From assembly GCA_963840835.1 (NCBI GenBank), contig CAWJAM010000004.1, positions 1 to 64,000 of the forward strand: DNA of 64,000 nucleotides, in the 5' to 3' direction. Below, in pieces: positions 1 through 8,035 of this stretch. The DNA comes from Rubrobacter_D sp963840835 (GTDB lineage Bacteria > Actinomycetota > Rubrobacteria > Rubrobacterales > Rubrobacteraceae). The position numbers and the translations under genes were made by a program. The notes beneath the pieces were generated by a model. The model ran no database searches, was not told the DNA's origin, and saw only the letters and a list, made by a program, of their open reading frames with translations. Every line of letters starts with the position of its first letter. Position 1 is the stretch's first letter.

Positions 1-1348
1 GTACCAGCGGGCGGGGTGGCGGAGGTGGATCAGGCGGTCCAGAGCGCCTACGCGGCGTATCAGGCGTGGCGGGACACCCCGGCGGCGAAGCGCGGGGAGA
101 TCCTGGGCGGGGCGGCGCACGCCGTGCTCGGCGCCGTGGAGGAGTTGGCCCCACTCCTGACCTCAGAGCAGGGCAAGCCCTTGCGGGAGGCGCGGCTCGA
201 GATACGGCGCTTCGTGCACACGCTGGAGCACTACGTTGGACTCGCCAAGAACATCCGGGGCGGGTACGTGCCTGACCTGGACAAGGACACCTACGGCCTC
301 ATAGTCAGGCGTCCGTTGGGCGTCGTCGGGGCAATCGTGCCTTGGAACTTTCCGACGACGCTTCTGGGCAACAAGCTAGGTCCGGCGCTCATCACGGGGA
401 ACGTGGTGGTGGCGAAGCCTTCGGACACCACTCCGCTCACGACCTTGAGGGTCGCGGAGATCATGCATGAGGCCGGATTGCCCGCGGGTGTGTTCAACGT
501 CGTGACGGGTACAGGGCCTGGCGCGGGCCAGGCACTCGCGGAGCATCCCCTGGTGCGAAAGATTGCCTTTACCGGCTCGACGCCCGTGGGCAAGAAGCTC
601 ATGGCGCTCGCGGCGGGCGACCTCAAGCGCACGACGCTCGAGCTCGGGGGCTCGGACCCCATGATCGTCTGCGACGACGCGAACCTCGATAGGGCGGCGA
701 GCGCGGCGAGCGTGGGCAGGTTCTTCAACGCCGGGCAGGCGTGCCTCGCTGTGAAGAGGGTCTTCGTCTTCGGGAGCGTGGCCGACGAGTTCGTCGAGAA
801 GCTGGCCGCGAAGGTCCGTCGTCTGAGGGTGGGGCCTGGCACCGCGGAGGGGGTCATGCTCGGGCCGCTCCACTCCTCCGGCGGGAGGGAGCTTGTCGAG
901 GAGCAGGTCCAGAGCGCGGTGGACTCGGGGGCCGAGGTGCTTCACGGCGCGAGGAGACCAGAGGGCGACGGGCTCTCCGAAAGGGGCAACTTCTACGAGC
1001 CGACGCTGCTTCTTGGAGCCTTCGCACGACTCGCGGGTGGCGACTGAGGAGGTCTTCGGGCCCGCGCTGCCCGTCTGGCGGGTGGGGGGTATGGAGGAGG
1101 CGCTGGAGCGGGCCAACGGGACCATCTACGGGCTCGGGTCCTCCATCTGGACCGCGGACCTCAACCGGGCCTCGGAGGCCGCCGAACGCATCGAGGCCGG
1201 CTACACCTGGATCAACTCCCCCCAGGTCGTCTACGACGAGCTGCCGTTCGGGGGATGGAAGCAATCTGGACACGGCAAGGAGCACGGCATAGAGGCACTC
1301 GACTATTACACGGAGACCAAAGCAGTTGTCGTCAGGCGAGCGACCTGA
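1..1348 (+). pseudogene. NAD(P)-dependent aldehyde dehydrogenase, 5' partial, one-base frameshift
   Basis: Oxidises an aldehyde to the acid with NAD(P)+. The reading frame is open from base 1 and the family's N-terminal strand is missing, so the gene begins upstream of the window. The general-base glutamate (LELGGSDP, codon 640-642) and the nucleophilic cysteine (GQACLA, codon 742-744) are both present. Near 1013-1018 the frame slips by one base: the first frame runs into a stop at 1047, while the next frame continues the family sequence (EPSHDSRVATEEVFGP to the GGWKQSGHGKEHG C-terminus) to 1348. Deleting one G from the TTGGAGCC stretch would restore a single protein. It may be a real mutation or a sequencing error. 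It leads into the CoA ligase gene and resembles the intact dehydrogenase at 8036, so it probably served the same pathway. Confidence 0.85.
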
Positions 1349-1362
1349 GGAGCGGAACCCTC

Positions 1363-2943
1363 ATGATCCAGACCCCGGAGTGGTACAACGCGAGCGTCCT
1401 CGTAGACCGGAATCTGGAGGCCGGCCGCGCGGATAGGGTGGCAATCTTCTTCGGCGCCGAGGAGGTCACCTACGGGGAACTCGCCCGCCGCATCAACCGG
1501 TTCGGGCACGCCTTGCGGGAGATGGGCGTGGACCGGGAGGACAGGGTCCTCTTGATGCTGAACGACACGCCATCCTTCCCGACGGCCTTCTTCGCCGCGA
1601 TGCGCATAGGCGCCGTCCCGATCCCGGCCAACACCCTGCTTGGTCCGAAGGACTACCGCTTCTTCGTGGAGAACAGCCGCGCCCGCGTGGTGGTCTGCGA
1701 CCAGATGCACCACGCGACCATCAGGGAGGCGCTCGAAAACTATAACGAGGAGCCGGTCGAGGTTATCGTCGCGGGCGGAGAGGCCGAAGGCGCCCGCTCA
1801 ATGGACGGTCTGCTCGAGGCCGGGGAGGACGAGCTGGATCCCGTAACCACCCACAAGGACGACCCGGCTTTCTGGCTCTACAGCTCGGGAAGCACGGGCA
1901 AGCCCAAAGGCGCAGTCCACCTGCACCACGACATCATCTACACCTGCGAGACCTACGCCAGGAACGTGCTGGAGGTCTCCGAAGACGACGTGTGCTTCTC
2001 GGCCTCCAAGCTCTTCCACGCCTACGGACTAGGCAACAACATCTCCTTTCCCTACTGGGCCGGGGCCTCGACGGTGCTGTTCCCCGGAAGACCGATGCCG
2101 CAGGCTGTTCTCGAGACCATAGAGCGCTACAGGCCGACCCTGTTCTACACGGTCCCGACGCTCTACAACGCCATCTTGAACTACGAGGATGCCAAGGAGT
2201 ACGATCTCTCCTCCATCCGGCTGTGCGCCTCGGCGGCCGAGGCGCTGCCCGCAGGCATGTGGCGACGCTGGAAGGAGACCTTCGGCCTGACCATCCTCGA
2301 CGGCATCGGCTCGACGGAGATGCTCCACATCTTTATCTCCAATACGCCGGAGGAGTTGAAACCCGGCTCGAGCGGCAAGCCCGTACCCGGCTACGACGCC
2401 AGGATCCTGGACGAGGAGGGCTACCCGGTTCAGGACGGCGAGGCGGGGTACCTCTCGGTCAAGGGGGACTCAGCTGCGGCCTACTACTGGCGTAACCACG
2501 AGAAGACCAAGGCGACCATGCATGGCGAGTGGCTCTTCGCCGGGGACTGGTACCGGTTGGACGAGGAAGGCTACTACTGGTACGAGGGGCGCTCTGACGA
2601 CATGATCAAGGTCAGCGGCCTCTGGGTCTCGCCCGTGGAGGTCGAAAGCACCCTGATTGACCACCCCGCAGTCATCGAGGCCGCGGCGGTCGGCATCCCG
2701 GTCGACGACCTCACCCGCGTGAAGGCTTACATCATCTTGAGGGAAGGCTACGAGGGGACCGAATCCCTCACCGAGGAGCTTCAGAACTGGTGCAAGGAGC
2801 GGCTCAAGCGCTACCAGTACCCCCACCTCGTGGAGTTCGTCGAGGACTTGCCCAGAACCGTCACGGGCAAGATACAGCGCTTCAAGCTGCGCCAGCCGGA
2901 ACCCGAGGTGCAAATGCCGCAGCAGAAGGACGAGCTGGTTTGA
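1363..2943 (+). CDS. Benzoate-CoA ligase family AMP-forming enzyme
   Basis: A 526-residue ANL-superfamily adenylate-forming enzyme that would activate an aromatic carboxylate to its CoA thioester using ATP. The phosphate-binding loop YSSGSTGKPKG sits at about residues 173-183, the GSTEMLHIFISN segment is characteristic of the benzoate-CoA ligase family, and the C-terminal catalytic lysine is in TVTGKIQRFK (Lys503). The start is the ATG at 1363, preceded by a GAGGAGCGG ribosome site, rather than the longer frame that overlaps the aldehyde dehydrogenase. It lies 15 bp after that gene and ahead of the amidohydrolase and Paa-like genes. This family, rather than PaaK, supplies the ligase here, so the true substrate may be benzoate-like rather than phenylacetate. 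That is inference; the family assignment itself is firm. Confidence 0.85.
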   Translation: MIQTPEWYNASVLVDRNLEAGRADRVAIFFGAEEVTYGELARRINRFGHALREMGVDREDRVLLMLNDTPSFPTAFFAAMRIGAVPIPANTLLGPKDYRFFVENSRARVVVCDQMHHATIREALENYNEEPVEVIVAGGEAEGARSMDGLLEAGEDELDPVTTHKDDPAFWLYSSGSTGKPKGAVHLHHDIIYTCETYARNVLEVSEDDVCFSASKLFHAYGLGNNISFPYWAGASTVLFPGRPMPQAVLETIERYRPTLFYTVPTLYNAILNYEDAKEYDLSSIRLCASAAEALPAGMWRRWKETFGLTILDGIGSTEMLHIFISNTPEELKPGSSGKPVPGYDARILDEEGYPVQDGEAGYLSVKGDSAAAYYWRNHEKTKATMHGEWLFAGDWYRLDEEGYYWYEGRSDDMIKVSGLWVSPVEVESTLIDHPAVIEAAAVGIPVDDLTRVKAYIILREGYEGTESLTEELQNWCKERLKRYQYPHLVEFVEDLPRTVTGKIQRFKLRQPEPEVQMPQQKDELV

Positions 2944-3082
2944 GGGAAGCATCTAGGGAGGCTTCAGGTTTCAGGCATCAGGGTTCAGGCATCGGCAAGC
3001 CCCGTCGGCCCGGCAAGAAGTCCTCGCGAGGCTGTAGAGACCAGGACCGCGTGATCCCCGCCCACCTGGCGAAGGAAAAGGC
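2944..3082. repeat. Intergenic with short direct repeats
   Basis: Between the ligase and the amidohydrolase lies 139 bp without a gene. At about 2966-2993 the words TTTCAGGCATC and GTTCAGGCATC repeat in tandem, a small degenerate direct repeat of the TTCAGG type. No convincing promoter or terminator was seen. Confidence 0.4.
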
Positions 3083-3952
3083 GTGCTAGACGGCATCCCC
3101 CTGATAGATGCCCACGTCCACGCGGCGCGGCTGCCTTCGCTGAAGATGTCACTGGAGGAATGGACCGGGCACTTCGAGGGGGGCGTCGAAAACCTCCTGA
3201 AGCTCTACGATGACGAAGGTACCATGGTCCCGGCTCGATTCGACGAGTACATGGCCGAGGAGGGCGTGGACGTGGCGATCCTGTTCGCCGAGTACAGCCC
3301 GAAGTCCACCGGCATCCAGGCCGTGGAGGATATGCTCCCCCTACTCGAATACAATCCCGACCGATTCCGCCTGATGGCAAACCTCAACCCGCACCTGCAC
3401 TACCCACTAGTACAGGAGCTGAAGCGCCAGATCGCTTTGGGCGCCGTCGGGCTGAAGCTCCACCCCGTCCACGGCTCATTCGCCCCGAACGACAGGATGA
3501 TCTACCCCGCCTACGCCTTCTGCGAGAGGGAGAACTTCCCCGTCGTCTTCCACTGCGGCACGAGCGTCTTCCCAGGGGCCACCAACCGCTACGCCGACCC
3601 AGCCTTCATCGAGGATGTCGCCCGCGACTTTCCCGACCTTCCCATAGTCCTCGCCCATGGCGGACGGGGCTGGTGGTACGACGCCGCGGCCTTTATCACG
3701 CTGATGCGCCCCAACGTCCATATCGAGGTCTCGGGCCTTCCCCCCAAGAAGCTCCCCGACTACTATAAGCACTTCGACCTCGAGCGCCTGGCGAGGAGGA
3801 TGATCTTCGGTACCGATTGGCCCGGTGTCCCCGGCGCTAATGCCAACGCCAGAGCCATCGCCGGCCTCGGCCTCGAAAGGGATACCCTGGCGAAGGTCCT
3901 CCACGAGAACGCCAGGAGAATATACAAGCTGGATGCCGCCGGACCCCCGTGA
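3083..3952 (+). CDS. Amidohydrolase family (metal-dependent TIM-barrel) protein
   Basis: A 289-residue member of the amidohydrolase_2 group, the family of decarboxylases and hydrolases that includes ACMS and resorcylate decarboxylases. The metal ligands are visible in order: HxH (DAHVHAA, His11 and His13), a histidine in KLHPVHG, one in FHCGTS, one in LAHGGRG, and the aspartate in FGTDWPG. The GTG start follows an AAGGAAAAGG ribosome site. It lies between the aromatic-acid CoA ligase and the Paa-like genes, which suggests a ring-cleavage-product hydrolase or decarboxylase role, but the substrate cannot be read from the sequence. Confidence 0.8.
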   Translation: MLDGIPLIDAHVHAARLPSLKMSLEEWTGHFEGGVENLLKLYDDEGTMVPARFDEYMAEEGVDVAILFAEYSPKSTGIQAVEDMLPLLEYNPDRFRLMANLNPHLHYPLVQELKRQIALGAVGLKLHPVHGSFAPNDRMIYPAYAFCERENFPVVFHCGTSVFPGATNRYADPAFIEDVARDFPDLPIVLAHGGRGWWYDAAAFITLMRPNVHIEVSGLPPKKLPDYYKHFDLERLARRMIFGTDWPGVPGANANARAIAGLGLERDTLAKVLHENARRIYKLDAAGPP

Positions 3953-3967
3953 TAAGGGACACACAAC

Positions 3968-3996
3968 TTGAGTTTGACTGACCGTACAGTTATATT
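3968..3996 (+). promoter_or_regulatory. Candidate sigma-70-type promoter for the paaA-like operon
   Basis: TTGAGT (3968-3973), a 17-bp spacer and TATATT (3991-3996) give a good -35/-10 pair in an unusually AT-rich patch. Transcription would begin near 4003, just ahead of the paaA-like gene. Confidence 0.5.
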
Positions 3997-4001
3997 TACG
4001 G
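3982..4001. promoter_or_regulatory. Candidate repressor operator overlapping the paaA-like promoter
   Basis: CCGTA (3982-3986) and TACGG (3997-4001) form an inverted repeat that straddles the -10 element. The placement is ideal for a repressor. The TetR-family gene at 10577 is the natural candidate, though the half-sites only partly resemble the AACCG/CGGTT repeat found before that gene. Confidence 0.35.
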
Positions 4002-4028
4002 AATGTGGAGCGACGAAAGCGAGGACGC

Positions 4029-4976
4029 GTGACGCCGGTAACAGAAGAGTTACTTCTGGAGAGGATCAAGGACGGCAGGCTCATCGAGGACTCTTCCCAT
4101 GCCACGGAGAGGTACATCGAGGGGTTGAAGCGGGTGCTGACCGTCTCGGCCGACACCGAGCTGATAAGCGCTCCCGCGTACATGAACGCCACGAAGGACT
4201 TCTCGACGCTCCCGAGCGTCAACAACTACATCACGGTGATGGGGATCGTGCAGGACGAGCTCGGGCACGCGCACATCGCGTACCGGATGCTTAGGGATCT
4301 TGGCGTGGACACGGAGGAGCTCGTGTACGGGCGCGCGCCGCGGCAGTTCAAGTACCCCTACGCGTTCGACGTGCCGCTGGAGAGCTTCACGGAGCTCGTC
4401 GTCGCCAACGGCTTCTACGATAGGGCCGGGTTCACGCTGCTATCCGACATTCACCAGAACTGCTCTTATGGGCCGTGGAAGCGGGCGCTCGTAAAGGTGG
4501 ACAGGGAGGAGAACTTCCACCTCAGGCACGGGGAGAAGTGGATGAAGGTCTTCTCCAGGGACCCGGAGAAGAAGGAAGAGCTGCAGCGGGCCGTTGATTG
4601 GATGTTCGTATTGACGCTCGAGTGGTTCGGGCTGCCGGACGGCATGAAGCGGCACAACGAGCAGATCGAGTACGGCTACAAAGGTTCGACCAACGACCAG
4701 CTCCGTCAGACCTGGATGAGCCACACGGTGCCGCTTTGCGAGTCGCTCGGTCTCGAAGTGCCGGCCCACTACGACGAGGAGCAGCAGAACTACGTCATAG
4801 ACTGCCCCTTCCCGGCGGACTTTGTGGCTGAGGAGAAGCGGTGGAACTTCGAGCGGGGCCGGATCTCCTGGGACGACGTGCTCAGGCGCTGGAAGGAGCG
4901 AGGCCCGATGAACGAAGAGTACGTCGAGCACCTCCAGCGCGGCTACAAGGAACTCTACGCCACCGAGACGAGCTAG
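4029..4976 (+). CDS. paaA: Phenylacetyl-CoA epoxidase subunit PaaA-like protein
   Basis: The catalytic alpha subunit of a bacterial multicomponent monooxygenase that epoxidises the ring of an aryl-CoA thioester. It is 315 residues, close to the usual length. Carboxylate and histidine ligands of the di-iron site are visible as the ExxH in VQDELGHAH and the ENFHLRHGE segment. The GTG at 4029 was chosen over the upstream GTG at 4005 because the predicted transcript starts near 4003 and a GAGG ribosome site precedes 4029. It heads a tight run with paaD N-domain, two paaB-like genes, paaC and a zinc ribbon. Family membership is clear. Whether the substrate is phenylacetyl-CoA or another aryl-CoA is open, given the benzoate-CoA-ligase-type enzyme upstream. 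Confidence 0.88.
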   Translation: MTPVTEELLLERIKDGRLIEDSSHATERYIEGLKRVLTVSADTELISAPAYMNATKDFSTLPSVNNYITVMGIVQDELGHAHIAYRMLRDLGVDTEELVYGRAPRQFKYPYAFDVPLESFTELVVANGFYDRAGFTLLSDIHQNCSYGPWKRALVKVDREENFHLRHGEKWMKVFSRDPEKKEELQRAVDWMFVLTLEWFGLPDGMKRHNEQIEYGYKGSTNDQLRQTWMSHTVPLCESLGLEVPAHYDEEQQNYVIDCPFPADFVAEEKRWNFERGRISWDDVLRRWKERGPMNEEYVEHLQRGYKELYATETS

Positions 4977-4978
4977 AG

Positions 4979-5299
4979 ATGCAGACGACGCAGACCAGGA
5001 CGGAAGAAGAAGTAAGAGACGCGCTTCGGGAGGTGCTGGATCCGGAGTATCCGATCAGCCTCGTGGACCTCGGCTTGATCCGGGGCATCGAGGTGAGCGG
5101 GAGCCGGGTGGAGATCAAGCTCACCTACACGTGCATGGGGTGTCCGGCGATGGACATGATCCAGGACGACGTCAGGGAGCGGCTGCTGGAGATGGACGGC
5201 ATCGACGAGGTGGAGATCGAAGTCGTCTGGCCAACCTGGTCGAGAGAGGACATCACGCCCCTTGGCCGTAGGCAACTCAAGGACGTGGGGGTGGTCTGA
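4979..5299 (+). CDS. paaD: PaaD-like MIP18/DUF59 domain protein (lacks the C-terminal zinc ribbon)
   Basis: A 106-residue protein consisting only of the MIP18 (DUF59) domain, as found in the N-terminal half of PaaD and in SufT-type iron-sulfur assembly factors. Key features are the DPEYPISLVDLGLI segment and the cysteine motif YTCMGCPAMDMI. PaaD is thought to help mature the epoxidase iron centres. Ordinary PaaD continues into a four-cysteine zinc ribbon; here the protein ends at LKDVGVV, and a separate small gene at 6535 encodes a matching ribbon. It starts 2 bp after paaA and overlaps the next gene by ATGA, so coupled translation is likely. Confidence 0.82.
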   Translation: MQTTQTRTEEEVRDALREVLDPEYPISLVDLGLIRGIEVSGSRVEIKLTYTCMGCPAMDMIQDDVRERLLEMDGIDEVEIEVVWPTWSREDITPLGRRQLKDVGVV

Positions 5300-5496
5300 T
5301 GCGCCCGGTCGAGAACTACGAGGTGTTCACGGCCCGCGTGGGCGGGGAGCATCCCTTGAGGCACAACGGCAACGTCAGGGCCTCGGAGCCGCGGGACGCC
5401 GCCGTCTACGCGCACCTGATGTACGACGAGTGGCGCTGGCGCGAGATGTTCGTCGTGCCGAGCAAGGCCGTCGTCCGGGTCATCCGGCCCGAATAG
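5299..5496 (+). CDS. paaB: PaaB-like epoxidase small subunit (copy 1)
   Basis: A 65-residue protein with the PaaB pattern: YEVFTARVGGEHPLRHNG, then an alanine-rich helix and a strand ending in FVVPSKAV. PaaB bridges the PaaA-PaaC dimers in the epoxidase complex and has no active site. It is somewhat shorter than enteric PaaB because the C-terminal tail is missing. The ATG overlaps the stop of the upstream paaD-like gene. A second PaaB-like gene follows within 10 bp. Confidence 0.8.
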   Translation: MRPVENYEVFTARVGGEHPLRHNGNVRASEPRDAAVYAHLMYDEWRWREMFVVPSKAVVRVIRPE

Positions 5497-5504
5497 GGGG
5501 AGGC

Positions 5505-5711
5505 ATGGAGAGGTATTTCGTCTTCGCGCGCACGGAGTACGACGATCCCCTGGAGCACAGAGGTGAGGTCGATGCCGGGGACGCCGAGGAGGCCAGGAAG
5601 CTCGCGCTGGAGGAGTACGGGGAGGAGTGGTTGGAGATGTCGCTCGTGCCGGTGGGCGAAGTCTACTGGGCCCAGCGCGAGGAGGAGACCGAGGTGGGGG
5701 TAAAGGAGTGA
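5505..5711 (+). CDS. PaaB-like epoxidase small subunit (copy 2)
   Basis: A 68-residue protein of the same fold pattern as its neighbour: RYFVFARTEYDDPLEHRGEV, a helix (EEARKLALEEYG) and a strand with SLVPVGEVYW. The ATG at 5505 follows a GGGGGAGG ribosome site. The two copies differ strongly in sequence, so this looks like an old duplication with specialisation, perhaps a hetero-oligomeric bridge in the complex. The stop overlaps the GTG of paaC (GTGA). The assignment rests on pattern and position, so it is less certain than that of copy 1. Confidence 0.7.
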   Translation: MERYFVFARTEYDDPLEHRGEVDAGDAEEARKLALEEYGEEWLEMSLVPVGEVYWAQREEETEVGVKE

Positions 5712-6520
5712 GCGAACGTCCGGAGGGCACGGAGGCTGTGGCGCCGGGGCGGGGGGCGCAGGGCGAGTTCCTCGTTGACGACGACGACGCCCTGGCGGCG
5801 CTGGTCAACCTGATCGCGGTCCTGGGAGACAACGAGTACTTTCTGGGCCGCCGCGTCTCCGAGTGGGCCGATGCCGGGCCGCTACTCGAGTCGACGGCGG
5901 CGTGCGCCGCCATAACGCAGGACAAGCTCGGGCACTCCAGGGCTATATACCCCCTGCTGGAGGAGCTCCCGTGGCCGAAGGCGCCGACGGGCTTGCAGGG
6001 CGAGGTGGACCGGGCGCGGCGGTACTCGGTCAGCTTCCTCGACGAGCCGCTGCCGAGCTGGTCGAACGTCGTCGCGGCGCTCGCGCTCGTCGGGCCCGCC
6101 GTGAACGTCGTGCTTGAGTCCGTGGAGGATTCACGCTACGAGGCGCTCGCCAGGCGGGCGCACCGCATCCTGGACGAGGAGAAGCTGACGAGCGCCTACG
6201 CCGAGAGCCTGGTGCGCCAGATCTCCTACGAGGAAAGGGGCCGCAAGCTCCTCCAGGGGCGCGTGGACGAACTGCTGCCCGAGATGCTCTGCTGGTTCGG
6301 CCCCGACGGGGAGCCCGGCATCGAGTCCTTGAGGGCCGAGGGCCTGGCGAGTATGGGCAACGAGGAGATGCGCCAGAGGTACCTGGACCGCGTCGTTCCC
6401 CTGCTCCAGGGGTGCGGTATAGAGGTCCCCGTAAAGCGAAACGAGAGCGACGACGGATGGGAGTACGAAGAGCTGCCGTGGAACCAGTGGAACCAACTCC
6501 AGAGACGCCTGGAAAGCTAG
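5708..6520 (+). CDS. paaC: Phenylacetyl-CoA epoxidase subunit PaaC-like protein
   Basis: A 270-residue structural partner of PaaA with the ferritin-like fold but without a working metal site: the helix motif reads TQDKLGHSR, with lysine where PaaA carries glutamate, as known for PaaC. The second helix pair carries the SYEERGRKLLQG segment. PaaC stabilises PaaA and shapes the substrate channel. The GTG start overlaps the preceding stop. The C-terminus ends with the tryptophan-rich ELPWNQWNQLQ. The 20-odd N-terminal residues before FLVDDDDAL are low in complexity and may be disordered. Confidence 0.85.
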   Translation: MSERPEGTEAVAPGRGAQGEFLVDDDDALAALVNLIAVLGDNEYFLGRRVSEWADAGPLLESTAACAAITQDKLGHSRAIYPLLEELPWPKAPTGLQGEVDRARRYSVSFLDEPLPSWSNVVAALALVGPAVNVVLESVEDSRYEALARRAHRILDEEKLTSAYAESLVRQISYEERGRKLLQGRVDELLPEMLCWFGPDGEPGIESLRAEGLASMGNEEMRQRYLDRVVPLLQGCGIEVPVKRNESDDGWEYEELPWNQWNQLQRRLES

Positions 6521-6534
6521 TAGCCGGAGAGCCC

Positions 6535-6675
6535 GTGGACGAGGAGCGGCGCCCGGCCTGCCCCTGGTGCGACTCCGCTGACGTAGAGAAGGTCTCCGAG
6601 TATGGACCGCACCTGATGGTGTACTCGTTCATCTGCCGCCAGTGCAACAGCCCGTTCGAAGTCATCAAGCGATGA
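6535..6675 (+). CDS. Free-standing PaaD-type zinc-ribbon protein
   Basis: A tiny protein of about 46 residues whose core is CPWC, about 25 residues, then CRQC, ending in NSPFEVIKR. That is the arrangement of the C-terminal zinc ribbon of PaaD, which ends in CxxC followed by a PF[DE] motif. In this cluster the ribbon is separated from the MIP18 domain (4979-5299) by three genes, so PaaD appears to be split. The GTG at 6535 has a CGGAGAG ribosome site. An ATG at 6457, inside paaC, would add 26 residues. Its stop overlaps the ATG of the next gene (ATGA). The zinc ribbon is clear from the cysteines; the PaaD function is inferred from position. Confidence 0.65.
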   Translation: MDEERRPACPWCDSADVEKVSEYGPHLMVYSFICRQCNSPFEVIKR

Positions 6676-7457
6676 CCGAGGCGACGACCCTCAAAACGAC
6701 CCTTGACGACGGCATCCTCCTCGTCGAGATGAACCGTCCCGAGAGGCGCAACGCCCTCGACGAGACGCTCCAGGGCGAGCTTCTGGAGGTCTTCGAGGTA
6801 GTCGCCACGAACCCTGAGGTGCGCGGGGTCATCCTGACAGGCAGGGGCGAGGCCTTCTCCGCGGGCGGCGACCTCTCGCGCTTCGAGAGGGACTGGAACC
6901 CGGCCGAGTTCAGGGTGCAGAGCCACGAGTTGTCCCGGCTCATAGGCGCAATAGAACGTCTGGAGAAGCCGGTCGTCGCGGCCATAAACGGTCTCGCGAC
7001 CGGGGCGGGAACCCAGCTCGCCCTCTCGTGCGACCTGCGCGTCGCCTCCGAGAACGCCAGGTTTCTGTACAGGGAGGGCATGATCGGCTTTATCCCCAGC
7101 CACGGCGGCTGCGCTCGTCTGGTCAAGCTCGTCGGCCTCGCCCGGGCGCGGGACATCCTGCTAGGTGGCGAGGACCTTGACGCCGAAGAAGCGTTCAGGC
7201 ACGGGCTGGTGACGAAGGTGGTGCCCCACGAGGGGCTGCTCGACGAGGCGAAGGCCCGACTCAGGCACATTTTCAAGAGGGCGCCGCAGGCTTACGGGCT
7301 GTCCAAGCGGCTCCTTCACCTGTCTGCTAGCGTAGACCTAGAGAGCGGTCTCTTCGCGGAGAGCCTGGCGCAGAGCTTGCTCGTTGCTACGGAGGATCAC
7401 AAAGAAGGCGTGCGGTCCGCCCGCGAGCGGCGCGCGCCCCGGTTCGGGGGGAGATAG
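6672..7457 (+). CDS. Enoyl-CoA hydratase/isomerase (PaaG-like)
   Basis: A 261-residue crotonase-fold protein. The oxyanion-hole segments are RGEAFSAGGDLSRF and NGLATGAGTQLALSCD, and the active-site loop reads REGMIGFIPSHGG. The usual catalytic glutamate of hydratases (as in PEATLGLLPGNGG of the crotonase at 9690) is not conserved here, which fits an isomerase such as PaaG that converts the ring epoxide to the oxepin. It is translationally coupled to the zinc-ribbon gene. The family is certain; the PaaG role is inferred from residues and context. Confidence 0.8.
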   Translation: MTEATTLKTTLDDGILLVEMNRPERRNALDETLQGELLEVFEVVATNPEVRGVILTGRGEAFSAGGDLSRFERDWNPAEFRVQSHELSRLIGAIERLEKPVVAAINGLATGAGTQLALSCDLRVASENARFLYREGMIGFIPSHGGCARLVKLVGLARARDILLGGEDLDAEEAFRHGLVTKVVPHEGLLDEAKARLRHIFKRAPQAYGLSKRLLHLSASVDLESGLFAESLAQSLLVATEDHKEGVRSARERRAPRFGGR

Positions 7458-7460
7458 CGA

Positions 7461-8033
7461 GTGGCCCACATCATTCCTTTCGAGGGCATGGAGCCCAGCG
7501 TGCATCCCGGCGCGTTCCTCGCGCCGACCGCGGTGCTCATAGGGGACGTGACGGTCGAGGACGGGGCGAGCGTCTGGTTCGGGGCGGTCTTGAGGGGGGA
7601 CTTCAACAAAATAGTCGTCGGCGCCGGGACCAGCGTACAGGACAACTCCGTGATCCATACCAACGAGGAGTTGCCGACCGCGATCGGGCAGAACGTCACG
7701 GTCGGGCACCTCTCGCTCCTGGAGGGGTGCGAGATCGAGGACGGGGCCCTGATCGGGATGGGTAGCATCGTGCTAAACCGGGCGCGCGTCGGCCGGCGGG
7801 CGATGCTCGCCGCCGGGAGCGTGGTGAGGGAGGACCAGGAGATCCCGCCCGAGGTACTAGCGGCCGGGGTGCCTGCGACGGTCAAGAAGGATCTCGGGGG
7901 CTCCTCCTCGGAGTGGGTGGAGATGGCCGCCCGCGAGTACCAGTCGCTAAGGCTCAAGTATATGGGTAAGGTAGGACAGACGGCAGACAATGGGGTAGGA
8001 CAGACCGCAGACAATAGAGAGGGAGGCGCATAA
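7461..8033 (+). CDS. paaY: Gamma-carbonic-anhydrase-like hexapeptide protein (PaaY-like)
   Basis: A 190-residue left-handed beta-helix protein with repeated hexapeptides and the metal-site segments RGDFNKIVVG, NSVIHT and VGHLSLL. PaaY acts as a thioesterase that rescues CoA from dead-end intermediates of phenylacetate degradation. The GTG start sits 3 bp after the isomerase and follows a GGGGGGAG site. The last residues repeat VGQTADN twice, encoded by a 23-24 bp tandem duplication at about 7969-8016; this tail is outside the conserved fold and looks recent. Confidence 0.8.
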   Translation: MAHIIPFEGMEPSVHPGAFLAPTAVLIGDVTVEDGASVWFGAVLRGDFNKIVVGAGTSVQDNSVIHTNEELPTAIGQNVTVGHLSLLEGCEIEDGALIGMGSIVLNRARVGRRAMLAAGSVVREDQEIPPEVLAAGVPATVKKDLGGSSSEWVEMAAREYQSLRLKYMGKVGQTADNGVGQTADNREGGA

Positions 8034-8035
8034 GC

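Noticed and set aside
3476..4225. 249-residue minus-strand frame over the amidohydrolase and paaA starts
   Set aside because: It runs antisense to genes with clear domains and has no family motif. Long antisense frames are expected in high-GC DNA.
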